DNA of 64,000 bases from Kineosporia rhizophila (GCF_021277265.1 NZ_JAJSOH010000022.1:1-64000), one strand, 5' to 3'; counted from the first letter of the stretch, positions 8,220-17,641 are shown. Notes: generated from the letters alone by a model not told the origin. A program made the numbers and translations.

Positions 8220-9371
8220 ATGAGCGTCAGTCTGGGTATGCCGAAGGCACCGCCCCCGGTGCTGAACCCGCGCCGCAAGTCCCGCCAGATCCAGGTCGGC
8301 AAGGTCGCGGTGGGCGGTGACGCACCCGTCTCGGTGCAGTCGATGACCACCACGCTGACCTCCGACATCAACGCCACGCTGCAGCAGATCGCCGAGCTCA
8401 CCGCGGCCGGCTGCGACATCGTCCGGGTGGCCTGCCCCAGCCAGGACGACGCCGACGCGCTGCCCGCGATCGCCAAGAAGTCGCAGATCCCGGTAATCGC
8501 CGACATCCACTTCCAGCCGAAGTACGTGTTCGCCGCGATCGACGCCGGCTGCGCCGCGGTCCGGGTCAACCCGGGCAACATCCGGCAGTTCGACGACAAG
8601 GTCAAGGAGATCGCCAAGGCGGCCGGTGACGCCGGCACCTCGATCCGGATCGGCGTCAACGCCGGCTCGCTGGACAAGCGCCTGCTGGAGAAGTACGGCA
8701 AGGCCACCCCCGAGGCCCTGGTCGAGTCGGCGGTCTGGGAGGCCTCGCTGTTCGAGGAGCACGGCTTCCGCGACTTCAAGATCTCGGTCAAGCACAACGA
8801 CCCGGTGGTCATGGTGCGGGCCTACGAGCTGCTCGCCGAGCGCGGCGACTGGCCGCTGCACCTGGGCGTCACCGAGGCCGGGCCGGCCTTCCAGGGCACG
8901 ATCAAGTCGGCCGTGGCCTTCGGCCACCTGCTCGGCCAGGGCATCGGCGACACGATCCGGGTGTCGCTGTCCGCCCCGCCGGTCGAGGAGGTCAAGGTCG
9001 GCATCCAGATCCTGCAGTCGCTGAACCTGCGCCCGCGCAAGCTGGAGATCGTCTCCTGCCCCTCCTGCGGTCGCGCCCAGGTGGATGTGTACACGCTGGC
9101 CGAGCAGGTCACCGCGGGTCTGGAGGGCATGGAGGTGCCGCTGCGGGTGGCCGTGATGGGCTGCGTGGTGAACGGTCCCGGCGAGGCGCGGGAGGCCGAT
9201 CTGGGAGTAGCCTCCGGCAACGGCAAGGGCCAGATCTTCGTGCGGGGCGAGGTGGTCAAGACGGTGCCCGAGTCGAAGATCGTGGAGACACTGATCGAGG
9301 AAGCCATGCGGATCGCCGAGGAGATGGGCGATGATGCGCCCGAGGGCACCCCGCAGGTGAGTGTCAGCTAA
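8220..9371 (+). CDS. ispG: 4-hydroxy-3-methylbut-2-en-1-yl diphosphate synthase (flavodoxin)
   Basis: Iron-sulfur enzyme of the penultimate step of the non-mevalonate isoprenoid pathway. At 383 residues it is the two-domain bacterial form: TIM barrel (QSMTTTLTSDINATLQQI, then IADIHFQPKY and AVRVNPGNI) followed by the cluster domain. The cluster cysteines are visible in CPSCGRAQ and GCVVNGPGEA, with the conserved Glu after the third Cys. AAGGAGG precedes the ATG by about 12 bases. Its pathway partner dxr is nearby but on the other strand, unlike the usual co-directional order. Confidence 0.97.
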   Translation: MSVSLGMPKAPPPVLNPRRKSRQIQVGKVAVGGDAPVSVQSMTTTLTSDINATLQQIAELTAAGCDIVRVACPSQDDADALPAIAKKSQIPVIADIHFQPKYVFAAIDAGCAAVRVNPGNIRQFDDKVKEIAKAAGDAGTSIRIGVNAGSLDKRLLEKYGKATPEALVESAVWEASLFEEHGFRDFKISVKHNDPVVMVRAYELLAERGDWPLHLGVTEAGPAFQGTIKSAVAFGHLLGQGIGDTIRVSLSAPPVEEVKVGIQILQSLNLRPRKLEIVSCPSCGRAQVDVYTLAEQVTAGLEGMEVPLRVAVMGCVVNGPGEAREADLGVASGNGKGQIFVRGEVVKTVPESKIVETLIEEAMRIAEEMGDDAPEGTPQVSVS

Positions 9372-9406
9372 GACCTCCAGGTCACTACGTCGGTTGGGGA
9401 TTGCAC

Positions 9407-10258
9407 GTGCTGCGCTCGGCGCTGAAGGTTCTGGCCAGGGACGACGTCGAAGAGGCCTTGGCGCTGTGCGACCAGGACCCGGTGGCCAACCTGTTCGTGG
9501 CGGCGCGGCTGCGCGCGCTGCGCGGTGACCCGCGCCGGCACGGCGGCGAGATCTGGGGCTGGTACGAGGGCGGTTCGATGCGCGCGGCCTGCTGGTCGGG
9601 CGCCAACCTGGTGCCGGTCAACGCCGGTGAGCAGGCGGTCGAGGCGTTCGCCTACCGGGCCCGGCGCAGCGGCCGGCAGTGCTCCTCGATCGTCGGGCCG
9701 GCGCACATGGTGCTCGGGCTGTGGCAGCACCTGCAGGCCTCGTGGGGCCCGGCCCGCGACATCCGGGCCAACCAGCCGCTGATGGCGATGTCGTCGGCCC
9801 CCTCGGTGGAGCCCGACCCGCTGGTGCGCCGCAGTCAGATGTCGGAGCTGGAGCTGCTGGTCCCGGCCTGCGTGGCGATGTTCACCGAGGAGGTCGGCTA
9901 CTCGCCGGTGGCGGCCGACGGCGGCGCGGTCTACCGGGCCCAGGTCAGCGGGCTGGTCGCGTCCGGCCGCTCGTTCGTGCGGATGGACGACACCGAGGCC
10001 GGCCCGGTGGTGGTGTTCAAGGCCGAACTGGGCTCGGTGGTCCCGGAAGCCGTACAGGTGCAGGGGGTCTGGGTGAACCCGCGCTACCGCGGTCAGGGGG
10101 TGGCCGCCCCGGCGATGGCCGCGCTGGTCGAGACGGTGCGGCGGGAGGTGGCGCCGGTGGTGTCGCTGTACGTCAACGGCTACAACACCCGCGCGATCCG
10201 GGCCTACGAGCGGGTCGGCTTCCAGACCGTGGGCACCTACGCCACGATCCTGTTCTAG
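9407..10258 (+). CDS. GNAT acetyltransferase with DUF4081-type N-terminal domain
   Basis: 283-residue protein. The N-terminal half (LCDQDPVANLFVAARL) is typical of actinobacterial GNAT proteins with DUF4081, and the C-terminal half is a GNAT fold with the acetyl-CoA loop VNPRYRGQGVAAPAMAALV and the strand NTRAIRAYERVGF. Substrate unknown. It follows ispG by 35 bases and is probably co-transcribed; the same neighbour follows ispG in Mycobacterium tuberculosis (Rv2867c). GTG was preferred because GGGGA lies about eight bases upstream; a TTG two codons earlier is possible. Confidence 0.85.
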   Translation: MLRSALKVLARDDVEEALALCDQDPVANLFVAARLRALRGDPRRHGGEIWGWYEGGSMRAACWSGANLVPVNAGEQAVEAFAYRARRSGRQCSSIVGPAHMVLGLWQHLQASWGPARDIRANQPLMAMSSAPSVEPDPLVRRSQMSELELLVPACVAMFTEEVGYSPVAADGGAVYRAQVSGLVASGRSFVRMDDTEAGPVVVFKAELGSVVPEAVQVQGVWVNPRYRGQGVAAPAMAALVETVRREVAPVVSLYVNGYNTRAIRAYERVGFQTVGTYATILF

Positions 10259-10278
10259 AAAAACTGTTTGAAGACGTC

Positions 10279-10306
10279 GGTGGGCCTCCTCCGTGGGAGG
10301 CCCACC
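10279..10306. terminator. Hairpin terminator between convergent genes
   Basis: Perfect 11-bp inverted repeat (GGTGGGCCTCC with its complement) around a six-base loop, 20 bases after the GNAT stop and 22 bases from the end of dxr on the other strand. There is no long T-run, so it is probably a strong-stem terminator acting in both directions. Confidence 0.75.
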
Positions 10307-10328
10307 ATCGTCCTCAATTCGGTTTGCT

Positions 10329-11501
10329 TTACAGATCAATGCGCTTACGCGCCTGCTGCCGCGCCCAGGCGTCGGCGGCGAGCACCGCCTCGATGCTCAG
10401 CTCCCCCGCCTCGGTGTGGTCGGCCAGCACCGCCTCGACCACCTCGAGGATCTGGTTGAACCCGATCCGCCCGTCGTGGAAGGCCCAGACGCACTCCTCG
10501 TTGGCCGCGTTGTAGACCGCGGGGAACGTGCCCGCGCGCCCGCCCGCCTCGCGGGCCAGCCGCACGCCCGGGAAGGCCTCGTCGTCGAGCGGGAAGAACT
10601 CCCAGGTGGAGGCCTTGGTCCAGTCCAGGCCGGGGGCGGCCTCGGGCACCCGGTGCGGCCAGCCCAGACCCAGCGCGATGGGCAGGCGCATGTCCGGCGG
10701 GGAGCACTGGGCCAGGGTGGAGCCGTCGGTGAACTCGACCATCGAGTGCACGATCGACTGCGGGTGCACCACCACGTCGATCCGCTCGAACGGGATCCCG
10801 AAGAGCAGGTGCGCCTCGATCACCTCCAGGCCCTTGTTCACCAGCGTGGCCGAGTTGGTGGTGACCATCAGGCCCATGTCCCAGGTGGGGTGCTTCAGCG
10901 CCTCGGCGGGCGTGACCGTGGCCAGGTCGTCGCGGGTGCGGCCGCGGAAGGGCCCGCCGCTGGCGGTGAGCACCAGCCGCCGGACCTCCTCGGCCGTACC
11001 TCCGCGCAGGGCCTGGGCCAGCGCCGAGTGCTCCGAGTCGACCGGCACGATCTGGCCCGGGGCAGCGGCCGCGGTGACCAGCTCCCCACCGATGATCAGC
11101 GACTCCTTGTTGGCCAGGGCCAGGGTGTGCCCCGCCCCCAGCGCGGCCAGCGTGGGCGCCAGCCCGATCGCGCCGGTGATGCCGTTCAGCACCACGTCGC
11201 ACGGGCGGGCCGCGAGCTGGGCGGCGGCGTCCGGCCCGGACAGGATCTCGATGCCGTGGCCGGACCCGGCCTGCTCGGTCAGCGCGGCCTCGAGCTCGGC
11301 CTGCTTCGAGGCGTCGCCGAGCGCGACCACCGGCACCCGGAGCCGGGCCGCCTGCTCGGCCAGCAGCCGGACCTGACCGCCCCCGGCGGCCAGGCCGACG
11401 ATCCGGAACAGCTCCGGGTTGCGCTGGACCACGTCGATCGCCTGGGTCCCGATCGACCCGGTGGAACCCAGAAGCACGACGTCACGACGCTCGAAAGACA
11501 T
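10329..11501 (-). CDS. dxr: 1-deoxy-D-xylulose-5-phosphate reductoisomerase
   Basis: NADPH-dependent enzyme of the first committed step of the non-mevalonate isoprenoid pathway, converting deoxyxylulose phosphate to methylerythritol phosphate. About 390 residues. The Rossmann motif is LLGSTGSIGTQAIDVV, the substrate/metal region has LANKESLI, DSEHSALAQAL and TASGGPFRGR, followed by HPTWDMGLMVTTNSATLVNK. AGGATG about nine bases upstream favours this ATG; another ATG three codons earlier is possible. In related genomes dxr is followed by rseP and ispG; here it converges on the ispG-GNAT pair, so a local inversion separated them. Confidence 0.97.
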   Translation of the reverse strand: MSFERRDVVLLGSTGSIGTQAIDVVQRNPELFRIVGLAAGGGQVRLLAEQAARLRVPVVALGDASKQAELEAALTEQAGSGHGIEILSGPDAAAQLAARPCDVVLNGITGAIGLAPTLAALGAGHTLALANKESLIIGGELVTAAAAPGQIVPVDSEHSALAQALRGGTAEEVRRLVLTASGGPFRGRTRDDLATVTPAEALKHPTWDMGLMVTTNSATLVNKGLEVIEAHLLFGIPFERIDVVVHPQSIVHSMVEFTDGSTLAQCSPPDMRLPIALGLGWPHRVPEAAPGLDWTKASTWEFFPLDDEAFPGVRLAREAGGRAGTFPAVYNAANEECVWAFHDGRIGFNQILEVVEAVLADHTEAGELSIEAVLAADAWARQQARKRIDL

Positions 11502-11524
11502 GCCGCGCATCCTGCCAGAGGCGG

Positions 11525-13003
11525 TTACAGGGCTATCCCCACGTACTTCGTCTCCAGGTACTCCTCGATCCCCTCGACCCCGCCCTCGCGGCCGAAGCCG
11601 GAGTGCTTGACCCCGCCGAACGGCGCCGCCGGGTTGGACACGATGCCCTGGTTCAGCGCCACCATCCCGGTCTCCAGCCCCTCGGCCACCCGCAGGGCGC
11701 GGGAGACGTCGCGGGTGAACACGTAGGCCACGAGGCCGAACTCGGTGTCGTTGGCCATCGCCAGCGCCTCGTCCTCGGAGCCGAACGTGGTGATCGGGGC
11801 GACCGGGCCGAAGATCTCCTCGGAGAGCATGCGGGCCCCCGGCTCCACCCCGGTGAGCACGGTGGGCGCGTAGAAGTAGCCCCGCTCCCCCACCGGCGAC
11901 CCGCCGACCAGCACCTTGGCGCCGCCCTCGACCGCGTCGGCCACCAGCTCGCCCACCTTGTCCCGGGCGCGGGCGTCGACCAGCGGCCCGACGTCCACCC
12001 CGGCCTCGGTGCCGCGGCCGAGCTTGAGCGCTCCCATCCGCCCGGCCAGGCGGGCGCCGAACTCCTCGGCCACCGAGCGGTGCACCAGGAAACGGTTGGC
12101 GGCGGTGCAGGCCTCGCCGATGTTGCGCATCTTGGCCAGCATCGCGCCCTCGACCGCGGCGTCCAGGTCGGCGTCGTCGAACACCAGGAAGGGCGCGTTG
12201 CCGCCGAGTTCCATCGACACCCGCAGCAACTGGGTGGCCGACTGCTCGACCAGCCTGCGCCCGACCGGGGTGGAGCCGGTGAACGAAAGCTTGCGCAGCC
12301 GGTGGTCACGCAGCAGCGGTTCGATCACCTCGGGGGTGCGCGAGGTGGAGATGACGTTGAGCACGCCGTCGGGCAGGCCGGCCTCGGCCAGCAACCCGGC
12401 CAGCGCGTACATCGACAGCGGGGTCTGCGGGGCCGGCTTGACCACCATCGTGCAGCCCGCCGCCACCGCCGGGCCGATCTTGCGGGTGCCCATGGCCAGC
12501 GGGAAGTTCCAGGGGGTGATGAAAAGGCACGGCCCGACCGGCTGTTTCATGGTGAGCAGCCGGGTGGCGCCGTTCGGGGCGACCGACCAGCGCCCGGCGA
12601 TGCGCACCGCCTCCTCGGAGAACCAGCGGAAGAACTCGGCCGCGTAGGCGATCTCGGCCCGCGACTCGGCCAGCGACTTGCCCATCTCCAGGGTCATCAG
12701 CAGGGCCAGGTCGTCGGCCCGGTCGATCATCAGCTCGTAGGCCCGGCGCAGGATCTCCCCGCGCTCGCGGGGTGCGGTGGCGGCCCACTCCTTCTGCTTC
12801 TCGGCCGCCGCGGTCAGGGCGTCGCGCCCGTCCTCGACCCCGGCGTCGGCGACCTGGGCGATCACCTGGCCGGTGGCCGGGTCCTCCACGTCCATCCGGG
12901 CCGCGTTGCCGGCCGGCCGCCACCGGCCGTCGATGAACAGCCCGCCCGGGACGCCGTCGAGGACGGCCGCCTCCTGGGCCGACAGACCCGTCGTCGCGCT
13001 CAT
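11525..13003 (-). CDS. gabD: Succinate-semialdehyde dehydrogenase (NADP+-type)
   Basis: 492-residue aldehyde dehydrogenase oxidising succinate semialdehyde to succinate, the last step of GABA breakdown. Cofactor and catalytic motifs are present: FITPWNFPLAMGTRKIGPAV, FTGSTPVGRRL, the general base in MELGGNAPFLVFDDADLD and the nucleophilic Cys in NIGEACTAANRFLVHR. The ATG has AAGGAGC about seven bases upstream. It is divergent from gabT with 63 bases between the starts, so the pair is probably controlled together. An aldehyde dehydrogenase of another specificity is the main alternative, but the gabT neighbour argues for this one. Confidence 0.9.
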   Translation of the reverse strand: MSATTGLSAQEAAVLDGVPGGLFIDGRWRPAGNAARMDVEDPATGQVIAQVADAGVEDGRDALTAAAEKQKEWAATAPRERGEILRRAYELMIDRADDLALLMTLEMGKSLAESRAEIAYAAEFFRWFSEEAVRIAGRWSVAPNGATRLLTMKQPVGPCLFITPWNFPLAMGTRKIGPAVAAGCTMVVKPAPQTPLSMYALAGLLAEAGLPDGVLNVISTSRTPEVIEPLLRDHRLRKLSFTGSTPVGRRLVEQSATQLLRVSMELGGNAPFLVFDDADLDAAVEGAMLAKMRNIGEACTAANRFLVHRSVAEEFGARLAGRMGALKLGRGTEAGVDVGPLVDARARDKVGELVADAVEGGAKVLVGGSPVGERGYFYAPTVLTGVEPGARMLSEEIFGPVAPITTFGSEDEALAMANDTEFGLVAYVFTRDVSRALRVAEGLETGMVALNQGIVSNPAAPFGGVKHSGFGREGGVEGIEEYLETKYVGIAL

Positions 13004-13054
13004 GTCCCGCTCCTTCGCACCGGTTCGGCCATGGGGAAAGATCCGTCGGAACCC

Positions 13055-13066
13055 TATGCTGGGCGC
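13055..13066 (+). promoter_or_regulatory. Candidate -10 box of gabT, leaderless spacing
   Basis: TATGCT at 13055-13060 fits the actinobacterial -10 pattern TAnnnT and lies exactly six bases before the gabT ATG. No ribosome binding site is visible, so transcription probably starts at the start codon. No clear -35 element. Confidence 0.45.
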
Positions 13067-14428
13067 ATGCCCGACTCCACCCTCCCCCAGTCCGGCGCGG
13101 CGCGCGAGGTCACCCAGAAACGGTCGTTGGTCACCGAACTGCCGGGGCCCCGCTCCCGCGAGCTGGCGGCCCGGCGCGATGCGGCGGTGGCCTCGGGGGT
13201 GAGCAGCCTGATGCCGGTGTTCGCGGCCCGGGCGGCCGGCGGCATCGTGGTCGACGTCGACGGCAACCACCTGATCGACCTGGGCTCGGGCATCGCCGTC
13301 ACCACGGTCGGCCACAGCGTGCCGGCGGTCGTGGCGGGGGTGCAGCAGCAGATCGCCGAGTTCAGCCACACCTGCTTCACGATCACCCCCTACGAGGGCT
13401 ACGTGGCCGTCTGCGAGGCGCTGAACCGGCTCACCCCGGGCGATTTCGAGAAGCGCTCGGCGCTGTTCAACTCCGGCGCCGAGGCGGTGGAGAACGCGGT
13501 GAAGATCGCCCGGCGGGCCACCGGCCGCGACACCGTGGTGGTGTTCGACCACGCCTACCACGGCCGCACCAACCTGACCATGGCGATGACCGCCAAGAAC
13601 ATGCCCTACAAGGACGGTTTCGGCCCGTTCGCCGGCGAGGTCTTCCGCGCGCCGATGTCCTACCCGCTGCGGGACCCGCTGGGTTCCGACGGCGCCGCGG
13701 CCGCGGCCCGGGCGATCGGCGAGATCGAGAGCCAGGTCGGCGCGAGGCGGGTGGCCTGCCTGGTGATCGAGCCGATCCAGGGCGAGGGCGGGTTCGTCGA
13801 GCCGGCCCCGGGTTTCCTGCCCGCCCTGGCCTCCTGGTGCACGGCCAACGGCGTGGTGTTCGTGGCCGACGAGGTGCAGTCGGGGTTCGCCCGCACCGGG
13901 CGGATGTTCGCCTCCGAGCACGAGGACCTGGTGCCCGACCTGGTGGTCACGGCCAAGGGCATCGCGGCCGGGATGCCGCTGTCGGCGGTCACCGGGCGCG
14001 CCTCGATCATGGACGCGGCGCACGCCGGCGGCATCGGCGGCACCTACACGGGTAACCCGGTCTCCTGCGCGGCCGCGCTGGCCGCGATCGCCACCATCGA
14101 GGACGAGGGGCTGGTGGAGACCGGCCGGCGCCTGGGCGAGCGGCTGCGTGCCTTCCTGCTCGAACTGCAGCAGAAGTTCCCCGAAATCGGAGACGTCCGT
14201 GGGCGCGGAGCGATGCAGGCGATCGAACTCGTGGTTCCCGGCTCCCTGGAACCCGACGCGGCGCTGGCCGGCCGGCTGGCCCGGTACTGCCACGAGCGCG
14301 GGGTGATCACGCTGACCTGCGGAACCTACGGCAACGTGATCCGGTTCCTGCCGCCGGTGACGATCGGCGACGAACTGCTCGACGACGCACTGGCCGTGCT
14401 GGCCGAGGCTTTCGAGGTGGTCCGGTGA
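13067..14428 (+). CDS. gabT: 4-aminobutyrate aminotransferase
   Basis: 453-residue class III PLP aminotransferase converting GABA plus 2-oxoglutarate to succinate semialdehyde and glutamate. Signatures: FNSGAEAVENAVKIARRATG for the phosphate loop, FDHAYHGRTNLTMAMTAK, the cofactor Asp in VVFVADEVQSGFARTG, and the Schiff-base Lys in VVTAKGIAAGMPLSAVTGR. It faces gabD, which uses its product, and overlaps the next aminotransferase by four bases. The start is the only one giving a normal N-terminus; see the leaderless -10 box in front of it. In this locus it would finish putrescine breakdown. Confidence 0.93.
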   Translation: MPDSTLPQSGAAREVTQKRSLVTELPGPRSRELAARRDAAVASGVSSLMPVFAARAAGGIVVDVDGNHLIDLGSGIAVTTVGHSVPAVVAGVQQQIAEFSHTCFTITPYEGYVAVCEALNRLTPGDFEKRSALFNSGAEAVENAVKIARRATGRDTVVVFDHAYHGRTNLTMAMTAKNMPYKDGFGPFAGEVFRAPMSYPLRDPLGSDGAAAAARAIGEIESQVGARRVACLVIEPIQGEGGFVEPAPGFLPALASWCTANGVVFVADEVQSGFARTGRMFASEHEDLVPDLVVTAKGIAAGMPLSAVTGRASIMDAAHAGGIGGTYTGNPVSCAAALAAIATIEDEGLVETGRRLGERLRAFLLELQQKFPEIGDVRGRGAMQAIELVVPGSLEPDAALAGRLARYCHERGVITLTCGTYGNVIRFLPPVTIGDELLDDALAVLAEAFEVVR

Positions 14429-15777
14429 AACTCGACCGTGAGCGGCTACGTCAGTTGCAGGCCCAGGAAGAGGAACGGTTCGCCCGCGAGCGGCCGCGCT
14501 CGCAGGGGCTGGCCGAGCAGGCGCGTGAGCACCTGACCGGGGGCGTGCCGATGTCCTGGATGGTCAAGTGGCCCGGACCCTTCCCGGTGTTCGTGGAAGA
14601 GGCCCAGGGCGCCCACTTCACCTGCGCCGACGGCATCGACCACGTGGACCTGTGCCTGGGCGACACCGGCGCGATGTGCGGGCACTCCCCGGCCGCCACC
14701 GTGGCCGCGGTGCGCGAGCAGGTGGTCCGGGGCATCACCTCGATGCTGCCCACGGCCGACGCGGCGATCGCGGCGGGCGAGCTGAGCCGGCGCTTCGGCC
14801 TGCCGCAGTGGCAGTTCACGCTGACCGCGACCGACGCCAACCGCCACGTGATCCGCTACGCCCGGCACCTCACCGGCCGCGCCAAGGTGGTGGTGATCGA
14901 CTACTGCTACCACGGCACGGTCGACGAGACCTTCGCCGTGCTCTCCCCCGAGGGCACCACGGTCTCCCGCCCGGGCAACATCGGTGCCCCGGTGCCGCTG
15001 GACCAGACCACGGTGGTGGTCCCGTTCAACGACCTGGCCTCGATGGAGGCCGCCCTGGCCGGTGGTGACATCGCCGCCGTCCTGCTCGAGCCGGCCATGA
15101 CCAACATCGGCATCGTGCTGCCCGAACCCGGCTACCACGAGGCACTTCGGGCCCTCACCCGGCGCTACGGCACCCTGCTGGTGATCGACGAGACGCACAC
15201 CCTGTGCGCCGGCCCGGGCGGCTGCACCGGCGCCTGGCAGCTGGAGCCCGACGTGGTCGTGGTGGGCAAGACCGTCGGCGGCGGCATCCCGGCCGCCGCC
15301 TTCGGCCTGACCAGCGAGATCTCGGCGCGGGTGCAGGCCTCGGTCGAGCTGCCGGACATCGACGTGGGCGGGGTCGGCGGCACCCTGGCGGGCAACGCCC
15401 TGTCGATGGCCGCGGTCCGGGCCACGCTCACCCAGGTCCTCACCGACGACGTGTTCGCGGGCATGGAGGTGCTGGCCGAGCGCTGGGCCGACGGGGTGCA
15501 GGGAGTGCTCGACGAGTTCGGCGTGCCCTGGCACGTGACCCGGCTGGGCTGCCGGGCCGAGTACGCGTTCTCGCCGCAGCCTCCGCGCACCGGTGGCGAG
15601 GCGGCCGCCTCGGACGACTTCGAGCTGCAGCAGTACCTGCACCTGCAGGCCCTGAACCGGCGCGTGCTGCTCACCCCGTTCCACAACATGGCCCTGATCA
15701 GCCCGGCCACCACCGAGGCCGACGTGGACCAGCACACCGTCGCGTTCCGTGAGGCGGTGCAGGCCCTCTCCGGCTGA
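14425..15777 (+). CDS. Class III aminotransferase (glutamate-1-semialdehyde aminomutase-like)
   Basis: 450-residue PLP-dependent aminotransferase. The N-terminal extension is charged (MKLDRERLRQLQAQEEERFA), then EHLTGGVPMSWM leads into the fold. Phosphate loop region is LTATDANRHVIRYARHLTGR, then YCYHGTVDETF, the Asp motif LLVIDETHTLCAGPGG and the Schiff-base Lys in VVVVGKTVGGGIPAAAFG. Its GTG start overlaps the gabT stop as GTGA, so it is translationally coupled to gabT. That suggests an amino donor linked to polyamine or GABA degradation, but the substrate cannot be read from sequence. It is not hemL: motifs differ and no heme gene adjoins. Confidence 0.85.
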   Translation: MKLDRERLRQLQAQEEERFARERPRSQGLAEQAREHLTGGVPMSWMVKWPGPFPVFVEEAQGAHFTCADGIDHVDLCLGDTGAMCGHSPAATVAAVREQVVRGITSMLPTADAAIAAGELSRRFGLPQWQFTLTATDANRHVIRYARHLTGRAKVVVIDYCYHGTVDETFAVLSPEGTTVSRPGNIGAPVPLDQTTVVVPFNDLASMEAALAGGDIAAVLLEPAMTNIGIVLPEPGYHEALRALTRRYGTLLVIDETHTLCAGPGGCTGAWQLEPDVVVVGKTVGGGIPAAAFGLTSEISARVQASVELPDIDVGGVGGTLAGNALSMAAVRATLTQVLTDDVFAGMEVLAERWADGVQGVLDEFGVPWHVTRLGCRAEYAFSPQPPRTGGEAAASDDFELQQYLHLQALNRRVLLTPFHNMALISPATTEADVDQHTVAFREAVQALSG

Positions 15778-15981
15778 TCTCACCGAGGATGACCACAGCA
15801 GCCCCTGGAAGCCCCTGATTCCACCGTCCGCGTCCGCCTCCATCCACTGGTTGTGACGAAAAGGTGGCCGTTCAGTCGATCCACCGGCGCGGGGCACGAG
15901 TGGAAAGCTGCCGAGCAGTAACCAGCAGGGGCTACAACCCACGGCCGCTGCGTCACCCTCTCCCCCAGGGGTTCTTCGAAG
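15778..15981. other. Intergenic spacer before the EAL gene
   Basis: 204 bases between the aminotransferase and the EAL-domain gene. It should hold the promoter of the latter; I could not identify a convincing -35/-10 pair, a terminator hairpin or a small gene. Confidence 0.3.
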
Positions 15982-17631
15982 ATGCCAAGTTCGTCCGTCC
16001 CGTCGGCCCGGCGCGGTGCGATGGTCACCGACGACGGACCGTGCCTCCGGCCGATCCAGCCGCAGCAGTTCCCCGGTGGGCTGCACGCGGCCTCGGCCGA
16101 GGCCGCTCGGCGTCTGCAGCAGGCCGCGGTGCGCCGCATCGTCACCACCGGCGGGCCGGAGATCGTCTTCCAGCCCCAGCTGTCGCTCTCCCGGATGACG
16201 GTGGAGGGTTACGAGGCGCTCGCCCGCTTCCCCGAGACGCCGTTCCAGGGCCCGGAGAACTGGTTCAACCGGGCCCACGAGCTGGGTCTGGGTGTGGAGC
16301 TGGAGGTTTCGGCGGTGCAGCGGGCCCTGGGCCGGCTGCGCGAACGTCCGGCCGACACCACCGTGGCGGTCAATGTCTCCCCCGCCGTGCTGATCAGCCC
16401 CGCCCTGTCCGCGGTGCTGCCGAGCGATCTGCACGGCGTCGAGATCGAGCTGACCGAGCACGAGTGGCGCACCGGCGCCGCTGCCCTGCGCCGCCGGCTC
16501 GACCACCTGCGCGAGCGCGGCGCCCGCGTGGCGATCGACGACGTGGGGGCGGCCCACTCGGGGCTGCGACGGGTGATGGATCTGGCCCCGGACAAGCTGA
16601 AGCTCGACCGGGCACTGGTGCAGGGAGTGGCGAACAGCTCGGCGAAGGCGGCCCTGGTGCGGGCCGTGGTCGACCTGGCCGAGCAGATCGGGGCCACGGT
16701 CTGCGCCGAGGGGGTGGAGAACCTCGACGACCTGGAGGCCGTGGCCGACCTGGACGTGGCCTGCGCCCAGGGCTGGGCGGTCGGCATGCCGGCCGGGCAC
16801 TTCGCCGAGGCCGAGCCCTCGGCGGTGCGCTCGGCGCAGGACCGGCTCGCGGTGATGCTCCGCGGCGGCCCGCCCCGATCCCTCCGCTGCGCGGCCACCC
16901 CCGCCACGGGCGACATTGCGGCACCTCTATCTGGCACTTCGGGGGCCCACGCTCCGGTGCCCGGCGCACCCGAGGTCGGGCCTCCGGCGACCGGCGCGGC
17001 AACTTCGCCGACGTCGGCAGCTGCAGCCCGGGCCGATCTGGTGCTGGATGCCGAGCCCACCAAGCCCACCAAGCCCATCGAGCCCACCGAGCCCGTGGCC
17101 CAGCCGGTGAAGCAGCCGGCCCCGTTACTGCCCCCCGACCGGCTGGTCCACGACGTGGACGACCTGCTCACCCACCTCACCACCGTGACCGGCCTGCCCG
17201 AGCTGCACACCCTGGTCAGTGGGTGCGCCGCTGTGCTGGGTGCGGAAACCCTGGTGCTGAGCGTGCTCTCGGCCGACGGCACCACCCTCTCGTCGGCGCC
17301 CACCCGCAGCCGCCCCTCCGCGTACGGCGAGTCGTTCCCGCTCGCCGGATTTCCGCTGACCCGCGACTGTCTCGAGGGCCGCTCGGTGGTGCCGGTCTAC
17401 CGCGAGCCGAGCGCCGTCACCGACCCGGGTGAGCAGGCCGAGCGGGGGCTGCTGCAGCTGCTGGGTTTCCAGACCGTGCTGATGGTGCCGGTGATCAGCC
17501 GCGACCGGGTGATCGGGCTGCTGGAGTGCTTCCGGCCCGACCCGGCGCCCTGGTCGCGCCGGCAGATCCGCTCGGCCCGCACCGTCGCCGCCATGCTCGG
17601 CCCGGTGCTCGACGGGCTCCTCCCTTCCTGA
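15982..17631 (+). CDS. EAL domain (c-di-GMP phosphodiesterase-type) protein with C-terminal GAF domain
   Basis: 549-residue cytosolic protein. The EAL domain spans about 40-290 and keeps the main catalytic positions: the Glu of YEALARF, Asn of NVSPAV, Glu of ELTEHEW, the Asp pair of DDVGAAHSGL, Lys of PDKLKLDRALV, Glu of AEGVEN and Gln of AQGWAVGMP. The DDFGTG consensus is altered to DDVGAA in loop 6, so activity may be reduced. A Pro/Thr/Ala-rich linker (about 300-370) leads to a GAF-like sensor domain (about 385-545). No transmembrane segment. It sits between the gab genes and the putrescine genes, converging on the oxidase gene. Confidence 0.85.
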   Translation: MPSSSVPSARRGAMVTDDGPCLRPIQPQQFPGGLHAASAEAARRLQQAAVRRIVTTGGPEIVFQPQLSLSRMTVEGYEALARFPETPFQGPENWFNRAHELGLGVELEVSAVQRALGRLRERPADTTVAVNVSPAVLISPALSAVLPSDLHGVEIELTEHEWRTGAAALRRRLDHLRERGARVAIDDVGAAHSGLRRVMDLAPDKLKLDRALVQGVANSSAKAALVRAVVDLAEQIGATVCAEGVENLDDLEAVADLDVACAQGWAVGMPAGHFAEAEPSAVRSAQDRLAVMLRGGPPRSLRCAATPATGDIAAPLSGTSGAHAPVPGAPEVGPPATGAATSPTSAAAARADLVLDAEPTKPTKPIEPTEPVAQPVKQPAPLLPPDRLVHDVDDLLTHLTTVTGLPELHTLVSGCAAVLGAETLVLSVLSADGTTLSSAPTRSRPSAYGESFPLAGFPLTRDCLEGRSVVPVYREPSAVTDPGEQAERGLLQLLGFQTVLMVPVISRDRVIGLLECFRPDPAPWSRRQIRSARTVAAMLGPVLDGLLPS

Positions 17632-17641
17632 GCAGGCTTTT

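Noticed and set aside
14425..15777. Possible loss of activity of the GSA-like aminotransferase because the usual GTEA loop reads ATDAN
   Set aside because: The catalytic Lys, the cofactor Asp and the flanking motifs are intact, and I recall this loop in other class III aminotransferases.
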